DNA from: an uncultured Capnocytophaga sp.
GTDB taxonomy: Bacteria; Bacteroidota; Bacteroidia; Flavobacteriales; Flavobacteriaceae
Length of the DNA stretch: 64,000 bases
Direction: 5' to 3'
Assembly: GCF_937936315.1 (NCBI RefSeq)
Contig: NZ_CALGWU010000040.1
Span: forward strand, 80,771 to 144,770
Shown here: piece by piece, positions 15,971-24,389 of the stretch
Numbering within the stretch: position 1 is the first letter of the stretch
How the letters are laid out: each line of letters starts with the position of its first letter
Program-made: the position numbers and the translations under genes
Notes under the pieces: model-generated
Seen by the model: the letters and a program-made list of their open reading frames with translations, nothing else
The model's database searches: none
What the model was told of the DNA's origin: nothing

Positions 15971-17422
15971 TCAGCGATACAATTCTACTGGAGGGCGGTA
16001 GTTGATGCCTCTATGAAGAAGAAATCTCAATTGAAAATCCAACTTTCTTTTAAAATTTTGTGGATCACGTTCTTGCATCTCTGTCCACCCTGCCTCAGCT
16101 AAGGCTAGAGCTCGGGGATAGGTCATATAAAAAGCCCTAAATAAGTCTTTTACACTTTCTCCCCACAAAGTAGCTTCTACCCCCAAAATATATTGTTTCT
16201 CCTCTTCTTTACTCAGATTAAAACCTGGATTAAAGAGTAGTACTTTTTCTAAAGGGAGTGTAGGCATCCAATTTACATTTGGCAAGTCGTCTTTAGCTTG
16301 TGGGTAATCAAAGTAGGCGTATTCACCAGGAGAACAAATGAGTTTAAAATTATCTTTTTTAGCTCGTTCTAATACTTGTTTGGTTGTGTTTATACGCCAT
16401 AGATACATTATACTATTTTTTGGATAAACAGGCACATCAAGTTCCATCCAGATAAGAGGTTGCTTACCATTTTTTAACAAAGAAGTATTTACTTTTTCAA
16501 AAAAATAGCTCATCAGCTGGCTATCATCTTTTAAGTTTTCTTTATTTTTTAAAGTTCGGACTTCTTTACTCTCTTGCCACTTATCCATAGGAGCTTCATC
16601 ACCACCTATATGAAAATAAGTACAAGGAAAAATTGTTGAGAGTTCTGTAATGACATCATCTATAAAAGAAAAGACTTTTTCTTTACCTACACATAGTAAA
16701 TTTTTAGATACACCTGATGTAGTACGTACTGTTATAATTGTATCATTACAACTCAAAAAAGGATAAGCAGCTACAGTGGCGTCATTATGCCCAGGCATAT
16801 CAAACTCAGGAACTAGTTGAACATTACGTTCTAAGCCATACGCTACAAGGCTTTTCATTTCTTCCTGAGTATAATATCCTTCATTGTTACGTTTACTTCC
16901 CTCAAAATCTGTACGTTTAGCTCCTACTTCTGTAAGTTTAGGATATTTTTTTATTTCTATACGCCATCCTTGATCATCATTAAGGTGTAAATGCAAATAG
17001 TTAAGTTTATATTGAGCCATCACATCAATATACTTTTTAATGTCTTCTACTTTCCAATAATGGCGCGCTGGGTCTATCATCAAAGCACGGTAGGAAAATC
17101 TAGGAGCATCAATAATAGAGAGGCAAGGCAAGACCTTTTTACTCTCTTGTTCTGCTTGAAAGATAAGCTGAGCAAGAGTTTGTTCTGCGTAGAATTTTCC
17201 TGCTTTTGATGAAAATTTAAGGATTATTTTTTTAGGTTGCACAATAAGTTCATACCCTTCCTTTGAGGGTATAGAATTATCTGTAATATAGGTAATAGGA
17301 GTTTTCAAAGGGCAACTACCTTTATGATACTCTATTTTATTAGGTTGAGGTATCACATTTACCTGTGCTGAAAGTGGTAAAACAACAAATAATAGTAATA
17401 AAAAAATATAATAAATTTTCAT
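15971..17422 (-). CDS. GH20 beta-N-acetylhexosaminidase
   Basis: 483-residue secreted glycosidase: signal peptide ending LPLSAQ, an N-terminal GH20b-like domain, then the GH20 barrel starting at FSYRALMIDPARHYW. The catalytic Asp-Glu pair is in HIGGDEAP (around residue 270). It removes terminal GlcNAc/GalNAc from glycans in the periplasm or at the cell surface by substrate-assisted catalysis, probably to scavenge host glycoprotein sugars. No extra C-terminal carbohydrate-binding domain, so it is a compact member. Confidence 0.94.
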   Translation of the reverse strand: MKIYYIFLLLLFVVLPLSAQVNVIPQPNKIEYHKGSCPLKTPITYITDNSIPSKEGYELIVQPKKIILKFSSKAGKFYAEQTLAQLIFQAEQESKKVLPCLSIIDAPRFSYRALMIDPARHYWKVEDIKKYIDVMAQYKLNYLHLHLNDDQGWRIEIKKYPKLTEVGAKRTDFEGSKRNNEGYYTQEEMKSLVAYGLERNVQLVPEFDMPGHNDATVAAYPFLSCNDTIITVRTTSGVSKNLLCVGKEKVFSFIDDVITELSTIFPCTYFHIGGDEAPMDKWQESKEVRTLKNKENLKDDSQLMSYFFEKVNTSLLKNGKQPLIWMELDVPVYPKNSIMYLWRINTTKQVLERAKKDNFKLICSPGEYAYFDYPQAKDDLPNVNWMPTLPLEKVLLFNPGFNLSKEEEKQYILGVEATLWGESVKDLFRAFYMTYPRALALAEAGWTEMQERDPQNFKRKLDFQLRFLLHRGINYRPPVELYR

Positions 17423-17459
17423 ATCTTCTTGTCTGTTTTTTTTAGGTTGTTAATTAATT

Positions 17460-18083
17460 TTAATTACCTTTGGTTACTATAAAAACATTTTCTTTCTCTA
17501 TTCCTATCACTTCGTGTTCTACATCTACGGGTATTTGATAGGTATCAAGGTCTTTGAGAACAACTTCTTCACCATTGATAAGAAAACGTACAGTTCCTTT
17601 TACCATAATAAGGGTTGCTGGAATATTAGTAGTATGTTTTTTTAGTACAGCTCCTTCACCTAAAGCTATGGCTACTTGTCTCACATTTTGACCATCTTTT
17701 ACAAAATAGGTAGTTTGTTTATCATTGCGGAAAGTAAGTTTATCGGCTAAATTTACTTTTTGCAAAGATTTTATATGCTCTACTGTTTTACCATTCACGG
17801 CTGCAATATTATGCTTCTTGAGAATATCTTGTGCTTTGCCAGCACGAATCCCCCTACGACAAAAGAGTACAACATTCTCTTTTCCTTTTAATTCTTGCCA
17901 TCGGGTTCCTATTTCTTCCAACGGGATATTAATTGCTCCTTCGGCTGTACCCTTAGCAAATTCTTCGGGGGTACGCACATCAATTAAAGTAGCATTTTTA
18001 GCATTAATATGCTCGGCGAGCGTTTGAGCTTTTGCTGTAATGATCGTAAGCAAAAGCATTCCTAAAGTTATTGAATATTTCAT
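17460..18083 (-). CDS. Periplasmic rhodanese-cupin fusion
   Basis: 207 residues with a signal peptide (cleavage after TAKAQ, residue 20). Residues 21-110 form a rhodanese domain with LIDVRTPEEFAKG and active-site Cys75 in LFCRRGIRAGKA; residues about 120-207 form a small cupin (GEGAVLKKH, MVKGTVRFLINGEEV, VEHEVIG). Rhodanese domains carry a persulfide on the active Cys; the cupin could bind a metal or small ligand. The combination suggests periplasmic sulfur handling or sensing. No sulfur genes are adjacent. Confidence 0.82.
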   Translation of the reverse strand: MKYSITLGMLLLTIITAKAQTLAEHINAKNATLIDVRTPEEFAKGTAEGAINIPLEEIGTRWQELKGKENVVLFCRRGIRAGKAQDILKKHNIAAVNGKTVEHIKSLQKVNLADKLTFRNDKQTTYFVKDGQNVRQVAIALGEGAVLKKHTTNIPATLIMVKGTVRFLINGEEVVLKDLDTYQIPVDVEHEVIGIEKENVFIVTKGN

Positions 18084-18108
18084 TATTGTTAGTTTGTTTA
18101 TTAGTTTA

Positions 18109-18366
18109 TTATTTTATTTTTTCAGAAAGTTCGACCAAGCGAATGAACTCTTTGCGATAGCCCTCTTCATCTTTTCCAATCGCATTCTTAGCTAAATCTA
18201 TTACTTGTTTATATGAGGATTTTGCTTTGTATTTAGAATCTCTTAAGAGCATTCCCCACTGGGCAACAGCAGCGGCAAAGCGATAATCATCATCAGTTTG
18301 GGAAAGGTCAGTGAGTTTAAAAGGAATAGGAGTACTTTCTTCTACACTTTTAGCGTCTTTTATCAC
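18109..18366 (-). pseudogene. C-terminal remnant of YfbK-type vWA protein (DUF3520)
   Basis: The 85 codons look like the C-terminal DUF3520 region of YfbK-like von Willebrand A proteins: DDDYRFAAAVAQWGMLLRDS, then GKDEEGYRKEFIRLVELSE. The large N-terminal and vWA portions are missing. The reading frame has no ATG (only a GTG at 18366) and meets a stop about 27 bases further upstream. The 110 bases up to glmM show no more recognisable pieces. It reads as a decayed tail of a deleted gene; expression is doubtful. Confidence 0.7.
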
Positions 18367-18479
18367 AGGGTCTTTTATAAGGAGATTCTTTTATTTCTCT
18401 CTTTATTTATCGTTATAAGCTGGTAGAAGTTTTGCTACTTCTGTAGTTTTTTCACTATTAGGGGTAAACTTTTAGTTCA

Positions 18480-19865
18480 TTAACCGATTGCTGCCATTTC
18501 CTCCATAAAGCGAGTGGCTAAAGCATCGGCTTCTGCTTGGGTTTTAGCCTCAGTATAGATGCGGATAATCGGCTCGGTATTCGATTTGCGCAAATGTACC
18601 CAGCTGAAAGGAAAATCAATTTTAAGTCCGTCGATAGTGGTGATTTGCTCGTGTGCGTACTTTTCTTGCATTGCGAGCAACACCTTGTCCGGATTAAGTC
18701 CGCTAGTGAGTTGGATTTTATTTTTGCTCATAAAATAAGCAGGGTAACTACGGCGCAAAGCACTCACAGTAGTATCTTTTTCAACCAAAAGAGAAAGGAA
18801 AAGCACTACCCCTACTAAGGCATCGCGACCATAATGCAATTCCGGGAAAATGACACCACCATTGCCTTCACCTCCTATCACAGCATTTACTTCTTTCATT
18901 TTGGTTACTACATTCACCTCACCAACAGCAGCAGCTGCATATTCTACCCCGTGTTTTTCGGCTATATCGCGGAAAGCACGTGAAGAGGAGAGGTTTGACA
19001 CCACATTACCTTTCTTTTTACTGAGGTAATAATCGGCGCAGGCAACAAGGGTATATTCTTCACCAAACATTTCGCCTTCTTCGGTAATAAGCGCAAGGCG
19101 GTCTACATCGGGGTCTACCACCACCCCTAAATCGGCTTTTACTTCCACTACCTTAGCACAAATATCGGAAAGATGTTCTTTAAGAGGTTCGGGATTATGC
19201 GGGAACTGACCGTTAGGTTCACAGTAGAGTGGTACTACCTCAGCCCCCAAGCGTTCTAACAAAAGTGGGATAGCGATACCTCCGGTAGAGTTTACAGCAT
19301 CGACCGCTACTTTGAATTTGCGTTTGCGAATAGCTTCCAAAGTTGCCAATGGCAAGAGCGAAAGCACCGCATCGATATGGCGTTGTATATAAGTATCGTT
19401 GTGAGTGATATGCCCTAGTGCATCTACTTCGGCAAAAGTAAACTCATTGGCAGCAGCAATGCGCAAGATTTCTTCGCCTTCCTGAGCGTTGAGAAACTCA
19501 CCTTTGTTGTTCAGCAATTTGAGGGCATTCCACTGTTTAGGGTTATGACTGGCAGTGAGGATAATACCGCCATCGGCTTGTTCCATAGTAACCGCCACTT
19601 CCACGGTAGGGGTGGTACTCAAACCTATATCTACCACATCAATTCCTAAACCTACAAGGGTGTATTGGACGAGATTCTGCACCATTTCACCCGAAATACG
19701 CGCATCGCGACCTACAACCACCTTCACACGAGTTTTATAAATATGTTTTTTGAGCCAAGTGCCATAAGCAGCGGCAAATTTTACAGCATCAATGGGGGTT
19801 AAGTTGTCATCGGGCACTCCCCCTATAGTACCGCGAATGCCTGATATAGATTTTATTAGAGACAT
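18480..19865 (-). CDS. glmM: Phosphoglucosamine mutase GlmM
   Basis: 461-residue alpha-D-phosphohexomutase. Active-site phosphoserine is Ser106 in TASHNPKQWNALK; the metal loop is DPDVDRLAL; the sugar loop GEGNGG and the phosphate loop RKSNTEPIIRIY follow. Opening SLIKSISGIRGTIGG is typical of Bacteroidota GlmM, which makes glucosamine-1-phosphate for peptidoglycan and LPS; a phosphomannomutase role cannot be excluded by sequence alone. Confidence 0.92.
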   Translation of the reverse strand: MSLIKSISGIRGTIGGVPDDNLTPIDAVKFAAAYGTWLKKHIYKTRVKVVVGRDARISGEMVQNLVQYTLVGLGIDVVDIGLSTTPTVEVAVTMEQADGGIILTASHNPKQWNALKLLNNKGEFLNAQEGEEILRIAAANEFTFAEVDALGHITHNDTYIQRHIDAVLSLLPLATLEAIRKRKFKVAVDAVNSTGGIAIPLLLERLGAEVVPLYCEPNGQFPHNPEPLKEHLSDICAKVVEVKADLGVVVDPDVDRLALITEEGEMFGEEYTLVACADYYLSKKKGNVVSNLSSSRAFRDIAEKHGVEYAAAAVGEVNVVTKMKEVNAVIGGEGNGGVIFPELHYGRDALVGVVLFLSLLVEKDTTVSALRRSYPAYFMSKNKIQLTSGLNPDKVLLAMQEKYAHEQITTIDGLKIDFPFSWVHLRKSNTEPIIRIYTEAKTQAEADALATRFMEEMAAIG

Positions 19866-19906
19866 ATTCTTACAATTAAAATTTTATAATTTAGAATTAA
19901 TAAGCG

Positions 19907-19914
19907 CAAAGGTA
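19907..19914 (-). promoter_or_regulatory. glmM -7 box
   Basis: TACCTTTG on the minus strand, about 42 bases before the ATG; no -33 TTTG at the right distance. Confidence 0.45.
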
Positions 19915-19962
19915 ATAAATAATTACGAATTACGAGTTACGAAAGATGTTTTTTTATACTAA

Positions 19963-19994
19963 TTTGCTAATTTATTAATTATTGACTATTTTTG
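19963..19994 (+). promoter_or_regulatory. Promoter of the ABC/paralog locus
   Basis: TTTG (19963-19966), 20 bases, TATTTTTG (19987-19994): exact consensus and spacing, 20 bases before the ATG at 20015. The -33 box lies within a TTTGCTAATTTATTAATT repeat of the kind found at many gene borders here. Confidence 0.8.
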
Positions 19995-20014
19995 TCGCAT
20001 CAAATTATTCGTTT

Positions 20015-21169
20015 ATGACAAAACATCAACTCCGCGTGCAAGATGCTCTTAAATTCTTTGCACAAAAAGATACTGAATTAGGCTTTCGCAAACTCTTAGA
20101 TTGTGTAGCCGACACACAACAAATGCCTCTCTACCTAAAGGCTATAGAACTTACCAACTGGAAGGAAAACAATCCTAATAAGTTGGATCAACTTACGGAA
20201 AAGGCTTCTGTCTTACTTGAAGAAGTAGGGCGATGCACCGTAGAGGAGGTAATAACTGAAAAAGCTGTGCTTGTTGCTAAAGACATTAAAAAAACCTACA
20301 ATTCGGGAATGTTTTCATTAGGTCCTGTATCACTTACTATTAATAAAGGACAAGTTTATGGCTTAGTAGGTGAAAATGGCAATGGGAAAACAACCCTTTT
20401 GCGCATCTTAGCGCACGATCTCTCTTATAATTCGGGCGAAATAACCTATTACTTCAAAAAAACGCCCACTAATGAATACGATTTACGCACTAAATTAGCT
20501 TACATTCCCCAACGCACCGACAAATGGTATGGTAGTTTGAAAGACAATCTCAAATTTACTTTGGCGTGCTATGGTATCCCTGCTGAAGAAAACGAACCAC
20601 GCACTCTGCTAATGATTGCCCGTTTAGGTTTGTGGAAATACCGCAATCTAAACTGGAATGCGCTATCATCAGGGTATAAAATGCGTTTTGAATTAGCGCG
20701 CACCCTATTACGTCAGCCAGAATTATTGCTTTTAGATGAGCCTTTAGGGAACTTAGATGTATTGGCACAACAGGTAATATTAGAAGACCTCAAAATGATA
20801 GCCAACTCAGTAAATCACCCTATCGCTTTGATATTGAGTTCTCAACAACTCTTTGAAGTGGAAAAAATATCTGACAAGGTAATTTTCCTCAAAAACGGAC
20901 AATACCGCGAAAATGTTGAGACTACCCAAGAGAACACCCCTACCCCACTCATCGTAGAAATTGACACTACTAACAGCAGAGAGGAATTATTAGCAGTATT
21001 TAGCACTTTTAATCTTGAAAAATTGCAGTACAATGGAGGTATTTACATCGCTTATTTTGCTGAAGGTACAGAATATTCTACTGTGTTAGAAGCTCTTGGT
21101 AAAGCAAAAATAGAGCTCACTTATATACGAAATATTTCGGCTAGTACAAGGAGATTTTTTGTGAGTTAG
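20015..21169 (+). CDS. ABC transporter ATPase with N- and C-terminal extensions
   Basis: 384 residues. Residues 1-85 form a helical extension unrelated to ABC domains; the ATPase follows (about 86-305) with Walker A GENGNGKTT (119-127), signature LSSGYKMRFE instead of LSGGQ, and Walker B LLLLDEPLGNLD. The last 80 residues (from about TPLIVEID) look like a small alpha/beta regulatory domain. It is the first gene of a locus with four homologous membrane proteins, so it probably powers one or more of them as a type V/ABC-2-like exporter. Substrate unknown. Start chosen at 20015 from the promoter. Confidence 0.85.
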   Translation: MTKHQLRVQDALKFFAQKDTELGFRKLLDCVADTQQMPLYLKAIELTNWKENNPNKLDQLTEKASVLLEEVGRCTVEEVITEKAVLVAKDIKKTYNSGMFSLGPVSLTINKGQVYGLVGENGNGKTTLLRILAHDLSYNSGEITYYFKKTPTNEYDLRTKLAYIPQRTDKWYGSLKDNLKFTLACYGIPAEENEPRTLLMIARLGLWKYRNLNWNALSSGYKMRFELARTLLRQPELLLLDEPLGNLDVLAQQVILEDLKMIANSVNHPIALILSSQQLFEVEKISDKVIFLKNGQYRENVETTQENTPTPLIVEIDTTNSREELLAVFSTFNLEKLQYNGGIYIAYFAEGTEYSTVLEALGKAKIELTYIRNISASTRRFFVS

Positions 21170-21256
21170 GAGTTAGGTTTCAGGGGTCAGGTGTCAGGGG
21201 GCAGGTGTTAGGTTTTAGGAGGTATAGGTTATTAATTATAAAACACTCATTATCAA
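21170..21256 (+). repeat. GTCAGG-type spacer, copy 1
   Basis: Degenerate runs of (T/G)TCAGGGG and GTTAGGTTTTAGG followed by an AT-rich end TTATTAATTATAAAACACTC and ATTATCAATTG. The last part, through the first codons of the next gene, is repeated nearly identically 1090 bases downstream. Confidence 0.7.
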
Positions 21257-22279
21257 TTGAAAAAATATTTATTAGAACGTTATCCAGCAATTTGGAATAC
21301 ACACGTGGTATTGTTATTACCACTGATACTCTTATCCCATTTAGTCTTTTTTGGATTGGGATTTATAATGCTCACTGATAGCACGTTAGGAATTTCCTAT
21401 TACCCGTGGGGAAACTTGTTTAATGGCTTACCTATGTTGTTAAACTTTATTATAATTGTTTTGCTATTAGTAGGTTGGCTTATTTATTTGTTTAGAAACA
21501 ATGCTTTTGAGCGTTTCTACCCTGTGAGTCGTTGGCAATTGTTTTGGCGTTTTGTAGTATACTTTGCTGTTATTGGCGGAATTACAAGTTCTAGTTTTTC
21601 ATTTATGGCAGGTGAGAAAGCTAAAGTATACTGGCGGTATACCGATAGCTACATTCATAGTGTATTACGACAATACCCTGAGGATATTCGTGATTCTGAA
21701 AGGGAACAATTATCTGATGATCAACTAAAGGAATATCACATAGTTCATAATGCATCACAAATAAAAAAACAAGTGTTTATAGAAAATTTTGATGATGAAA
21801 TTTTTCTTGTAATCATTATTGCTTTTGTTTTAACTATATTGATTTTTACAGTACGTATCACCTCATTGCGTACAGTGTTGCTCTCTATTGTTTTCAGTGG
21901 CTTGTTGTGCTTGCTGCTTGGCTTAGTGCTCATATTGGTTTTGGAGAGCAATATGTTTGCAATACGAGATGTATATGTAGTGCTGACAATCTTATGGTTG
22001 ACTTACCTTTCAGTGATTGCTTTATCTATTTTCTCTAACAAAAAACAATACCGAGGTATTGCAATGAATACTTCACTATTTGGTTTTCTACCTATAACAA
22101 TCACTACTCTAATAGTTATAGGAGAGAGATATAATTGGTGGTATTTTTTAGAAAAGAATTACAGTTATTGGTACGATATAAGAGAACTTATAATTTCAAT
22201 AATAGGGATACTGCTTTCATTTGTGTTTGTAGGGCTTTATACGAATGTTATCAAACGATGGAAGGCAATGCCGGAGTAG
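21257..22279 (+). CDS. Polytopic membrane protein, paralog 1 of 4
   Basis: 340 residues with about eight transmembrane segments (17-38, 58-79, 97-117, 182-201, 206-229, 239-258, 271-288, 310-330) and a polar loop at about 118-180. Shared family marks are MKKYLLE at the start, NNAFERFYP, FSFMAGEKA, VRIT, VFSGLL, YRGIAM and the end RWKAMPE. The only usable start is TTG in TATCAATTG, since an in-frame stop lies 6 codons upstream. Likely the membrane part of an ABC system with the preceding ATPase. No named family recognised. Confidence 0.75.
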   Translation: MKKYLLERYPAIWNTHVVLLLPLILLSHLVFFGLGFIMLTDSTLGISYYPWGNLFNGLPMLLNFIIIVLLLVGWLIYLFRNNAFERFYPVSRWQLFWRFVVYFAVIGGITSSSFSFMAGEKAKVYWRYTDSYIHSVLRQYPEDIRDSEREQLSDDQLKEYHIVHNASQIKKQVFIENFDDEIFLVIIIAFVLTILIFTVRITSLRTVLLSIVFSGLLCLLLGLVLILVLESNMFAIRDVYVVLTILWLTYLSVIALSIFSNKKQYRGIAMNTSLFGFLPITITTLIVIGERYNWWYFLEKNYSYWYDIRELIISIIGILLSFVFVGLYTNVIKRWKAMPE

Positions 22280-22346
22280 AGTGTCAGGGGTCAGGTGTTA
22301 GGTTTTAGGAGGTATAGGTTATTAATTATAAAACACTCATTATCAA
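22280..22346 (+). repeat. GTCAGG-type spacer, copy 2
   Basis: From CAGGTGTTAGGTTTTAGGAG onward it is identical to spacer copy 1 through the start of the next gene, showing that gene plus spacer were duplicated as a unit of about 1090 bases. Confidence 0.75.
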
Positions 22347-23372
22347 TTGAAAAAATATTTATTAGAACGTTATCCAGCAATTTGGAATACGCAGGTGATA
22401 CTGTTATTACCACTGATATTCTTATCTCATTTAGTCTTTTTCGCTTTGGGATTTATAATGCTCACCGATGGAAAGTTATGTAAGGGGTATTACCCGTGGG
22501 GGGACTCGTTTAATGGCTTACCAATGTTGTTAAACTTTATTATAATTGTTTTGCTATTGGTAGGTTGGTTTATCTATTTGTTTAGAAACAATGCTTTTGA
22601 TCGTTTCTACCCTGTGAGTCGTTGGCAATTGTTTTGGCGTTTTGTAGTGTATTTCGCTGTTATTTTGGGGATTATCAGTACTGGTTTTTCATTTATGACA
22701 GGTGAGAAAGCTAAAGTATATTGGCGGTATACTGATAGTTACCTTCACAGTGTGCTACAACAATATCCTGAGTATATTAGCGATTCTGAAATGAAACAAT
22801 TTTCTGAAGCTCAGCGAGAAGAGTATTACATAGCTCATAATGCATCACTTATAAAAGAGCGAGTGTTTACAGAAAAATTTGATGCGCAAATTAACTTTAT
22901 AATTATTATCGCTTTTTTACTCACATTATTACTCTTTGCGGTACGTATTACCTCATTCCGTATAGTGTTACTCTCTATTGTATTTAGCGGATTGTTGTGT
23001 TTGCTGCTTGCCTTAGTAGTGACACTTATTGTATATGTAGACACAAGTACAAAATTCAAAATATTTGCTGCTTTATCCCTGCTATGGATTAGCTATCTAT
23101 CGGTGGTTTTCCTATCAATTACATCTAAAAAGAAACTATACCGAGGTATCGCAATGAATGCCACTCTATTTGGCTTTTTTCCTGCTATAGTTATTACTTT
23201 TGTAATTATAGAAGATAGGTACAATTTGTGGAAGTTTATAGAATATTATTTAGATCCTATTAAGAATGATATAAAAATACTTATCCTTTGGGGAATTGGA
23301 ATATTGCTTTCACTTGTGTTTGTAGGACTTTATACGGGAGTTATCAAACGATGGAAGGCAATGCCGGAGTAG
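22347..23372 (+). CDS. Polytopic membrane protein, paralog 2 of 4
   Basis: 341 residues, closely similar over its whole length to paralog 1; differences gather in the polar loop (about 118-185) and the segment before the last helix. Same eight-helix pattern, same TTG start within TATCAATTG and same RWKAMPE end. The identity of the flanking DNA shows this is the youngest duplication in the locus. Function unknown; presumably an ABC permease-like partner of the ATPase at 20015. Confidence 0.75.
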   Translation: MKKYLLERYPAIWNTQVILLLPLIFLSHLVFFALGFIMLTDGKLCKGYYPWGDSFNGLPMLLNFIIIVLLLVGWFIYLFRNNAFDRFYPVSRWQLFWRFVVYFAVILGIISTGFSFMTGEKAKVYWRYTDSYLHSVLQQYPEYISDSEMKQFSEAQREEYYIAHNASLIKERVFTEKFDAQINFIIIIAFLLTLLLFAVRITSFRIVLLSIVFSGLLCLLLALVVTLIVYVDTSTKFKIFAALSLLWISYLSVVFLSITSKKKLYRGIAMNATLFGFFPAIVITFVIIEDRYNLWKFIEYYLDPIKNDIKILILWGIGILLSLVFVGLYTGVIKRWKAMPE

Positions 23373-23452
23373 AGTGTCAGTGGTCAGGGGTCAGGGGACA
23401 GGTGTTAGGTTTTAGGGGGGTAAATTGTTAATTATTAATTGTAAATTGTAAA
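23373..23452 (+). repeat. GTCAGG-type spacer, copy 3
   Basis: Runs of GTCAGTGGTCAGGGGTCAGG and ACAGGTGTTAGG, then alternating TTAATTATTAATTGTAAATTG. The AT-rich half differs from copies 1 and 2 but again ends in AATTG, the start codon region. Confidence 0.7.
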
Positions 23453-24316
23453 TTGAAAAAATATTTATTAGAAAATTATCCGTTGATTTGGAACACTAAG
23501 CTGTTGCCAATGTTAGGTCTCGCTGCTTGCGGACACGTTTTTTTCTTTCTGTTGGGCTATATCGTTGATAAAGGCAGTATATATGAAAGAGTTTATACAA
23601 TAGGAGAAGAATTTTTCCCTCTTCCTTTTTTGTTACACCTTATTGTGAGTATCTTGCTATTAGTGTTCTGGCTAATGCAACTCTCTAAAAACAATGCTTT
23701 TAAACATTTTTACCCCAGCAATCAGCTGCAATTAATCGGTTCATACACACAATACTTTATAATTATTTTTGCAGTAATTTCTTTCTCTCTTTCGTTTATG
23801 GCAGGCGAAAAAGCTTACTTACTTGTGATCGATAGACCGTTTTATAGCGCTGAGGAAGGAACTATTGTGCAAGGGCTGCTCATCGCATCGCTTTTTATCT
23901 CACTATTAGTGCTTTGTGTACGGATTACTGAGGTTAGAACCTTATTGCTTACAATTGTATTTTCGGGGGTATTATCACTCGCGTTAGGGATGGTGTCGGC
24001 ATTTTTATTCAGTATTTTTTCTGATGCCAATTTGTTTTTTTCACTTGTTGTTTGGATGTATGTGGCAATTCCTTTTATTGCTATATTGATAGTTGTCACT
24101 AATTTAGCAACAATGCCCAAACTCTTTTCGGGGATTCTCATCAACTTTTCACTGCTGTTCTTTACCCCTGCCCTTTATGGAGCTATCTTATTAATTTTCA
24201 AAGAAGAGACTTTTGACAATATGCCTATATTGAATTATGGGGTACTCTTGTCTAATTTCCTTTTCATATTGTTATACGCTCCTGTACTGCACCAATGGAG
24301 AGCAGTGCCGGAATAG
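23453..24316 (+). CDS. Polytopic membrane protein, paralog 3 of 4
   Basis: 287 residues; the same family (MKKYLLE start, NNAFKHFYP, LSFMAGEKAY, VRIT, IVFSG, KLFSGILIN, end QWRAVPE) but about 50 residues shorter because the polar loop between helices 3 and 4 is nearly gone. About eight membrane segments. Starts with TTG in AAATTG. More diverged from paralogs 1/2 than those are from each other, so an older duplication. Confidence 0.75.
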   Translation: MKKYLLENYPLIWNTKLLPMLGLAACGHVFFFLLGYIVDKGSIYERVYTIGEEFFPLPFLLHLIVSILLLVFWLMQLSKNNAFKHFYPSNQLQLIGSYTQYFIIIFAVISFSLSFMAGEKAYLLVIDRPFYSAEEGTIVQGLLIASLFISLLVLCVRITEVRTLLLTIVFSGVLSLALGMVSAFLFSIFSDANLFFSLVVWMYVAIPFIAILIVVTNLATMPKLFSGILINFSLLFFTPALYGAILLIFKEETFDNMPILNYGVLLSNFLFILLYAPVLHQWRAVPE

Positions 24317-24389
24317 GTATCAGGTGTCAGGAGTCAAGTGTCAGGAGGCAAGAGGCAGATTTTATTAATTATTAATTGTTGATTATCAA
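24317..24389 (+). repeat. GTCAGG-type spacer, copy 4
   Basis: GTATCAGGTGTCAGGAGTCA followed by AGTGTCAGGAGGCAAGAGGC and TTATTAATTATTAATTG, ending in GATTATCAATTG at the start of the next gene. Confidence 0.7.

Noticed and set aside
15966..15982. Terminator hairpin TTGTATC/GATACAA between panC and the GH20 gene
   Set aside because: Weak AT-rich stem overlapping the GH20 stop and lacking a T-run on either strand.
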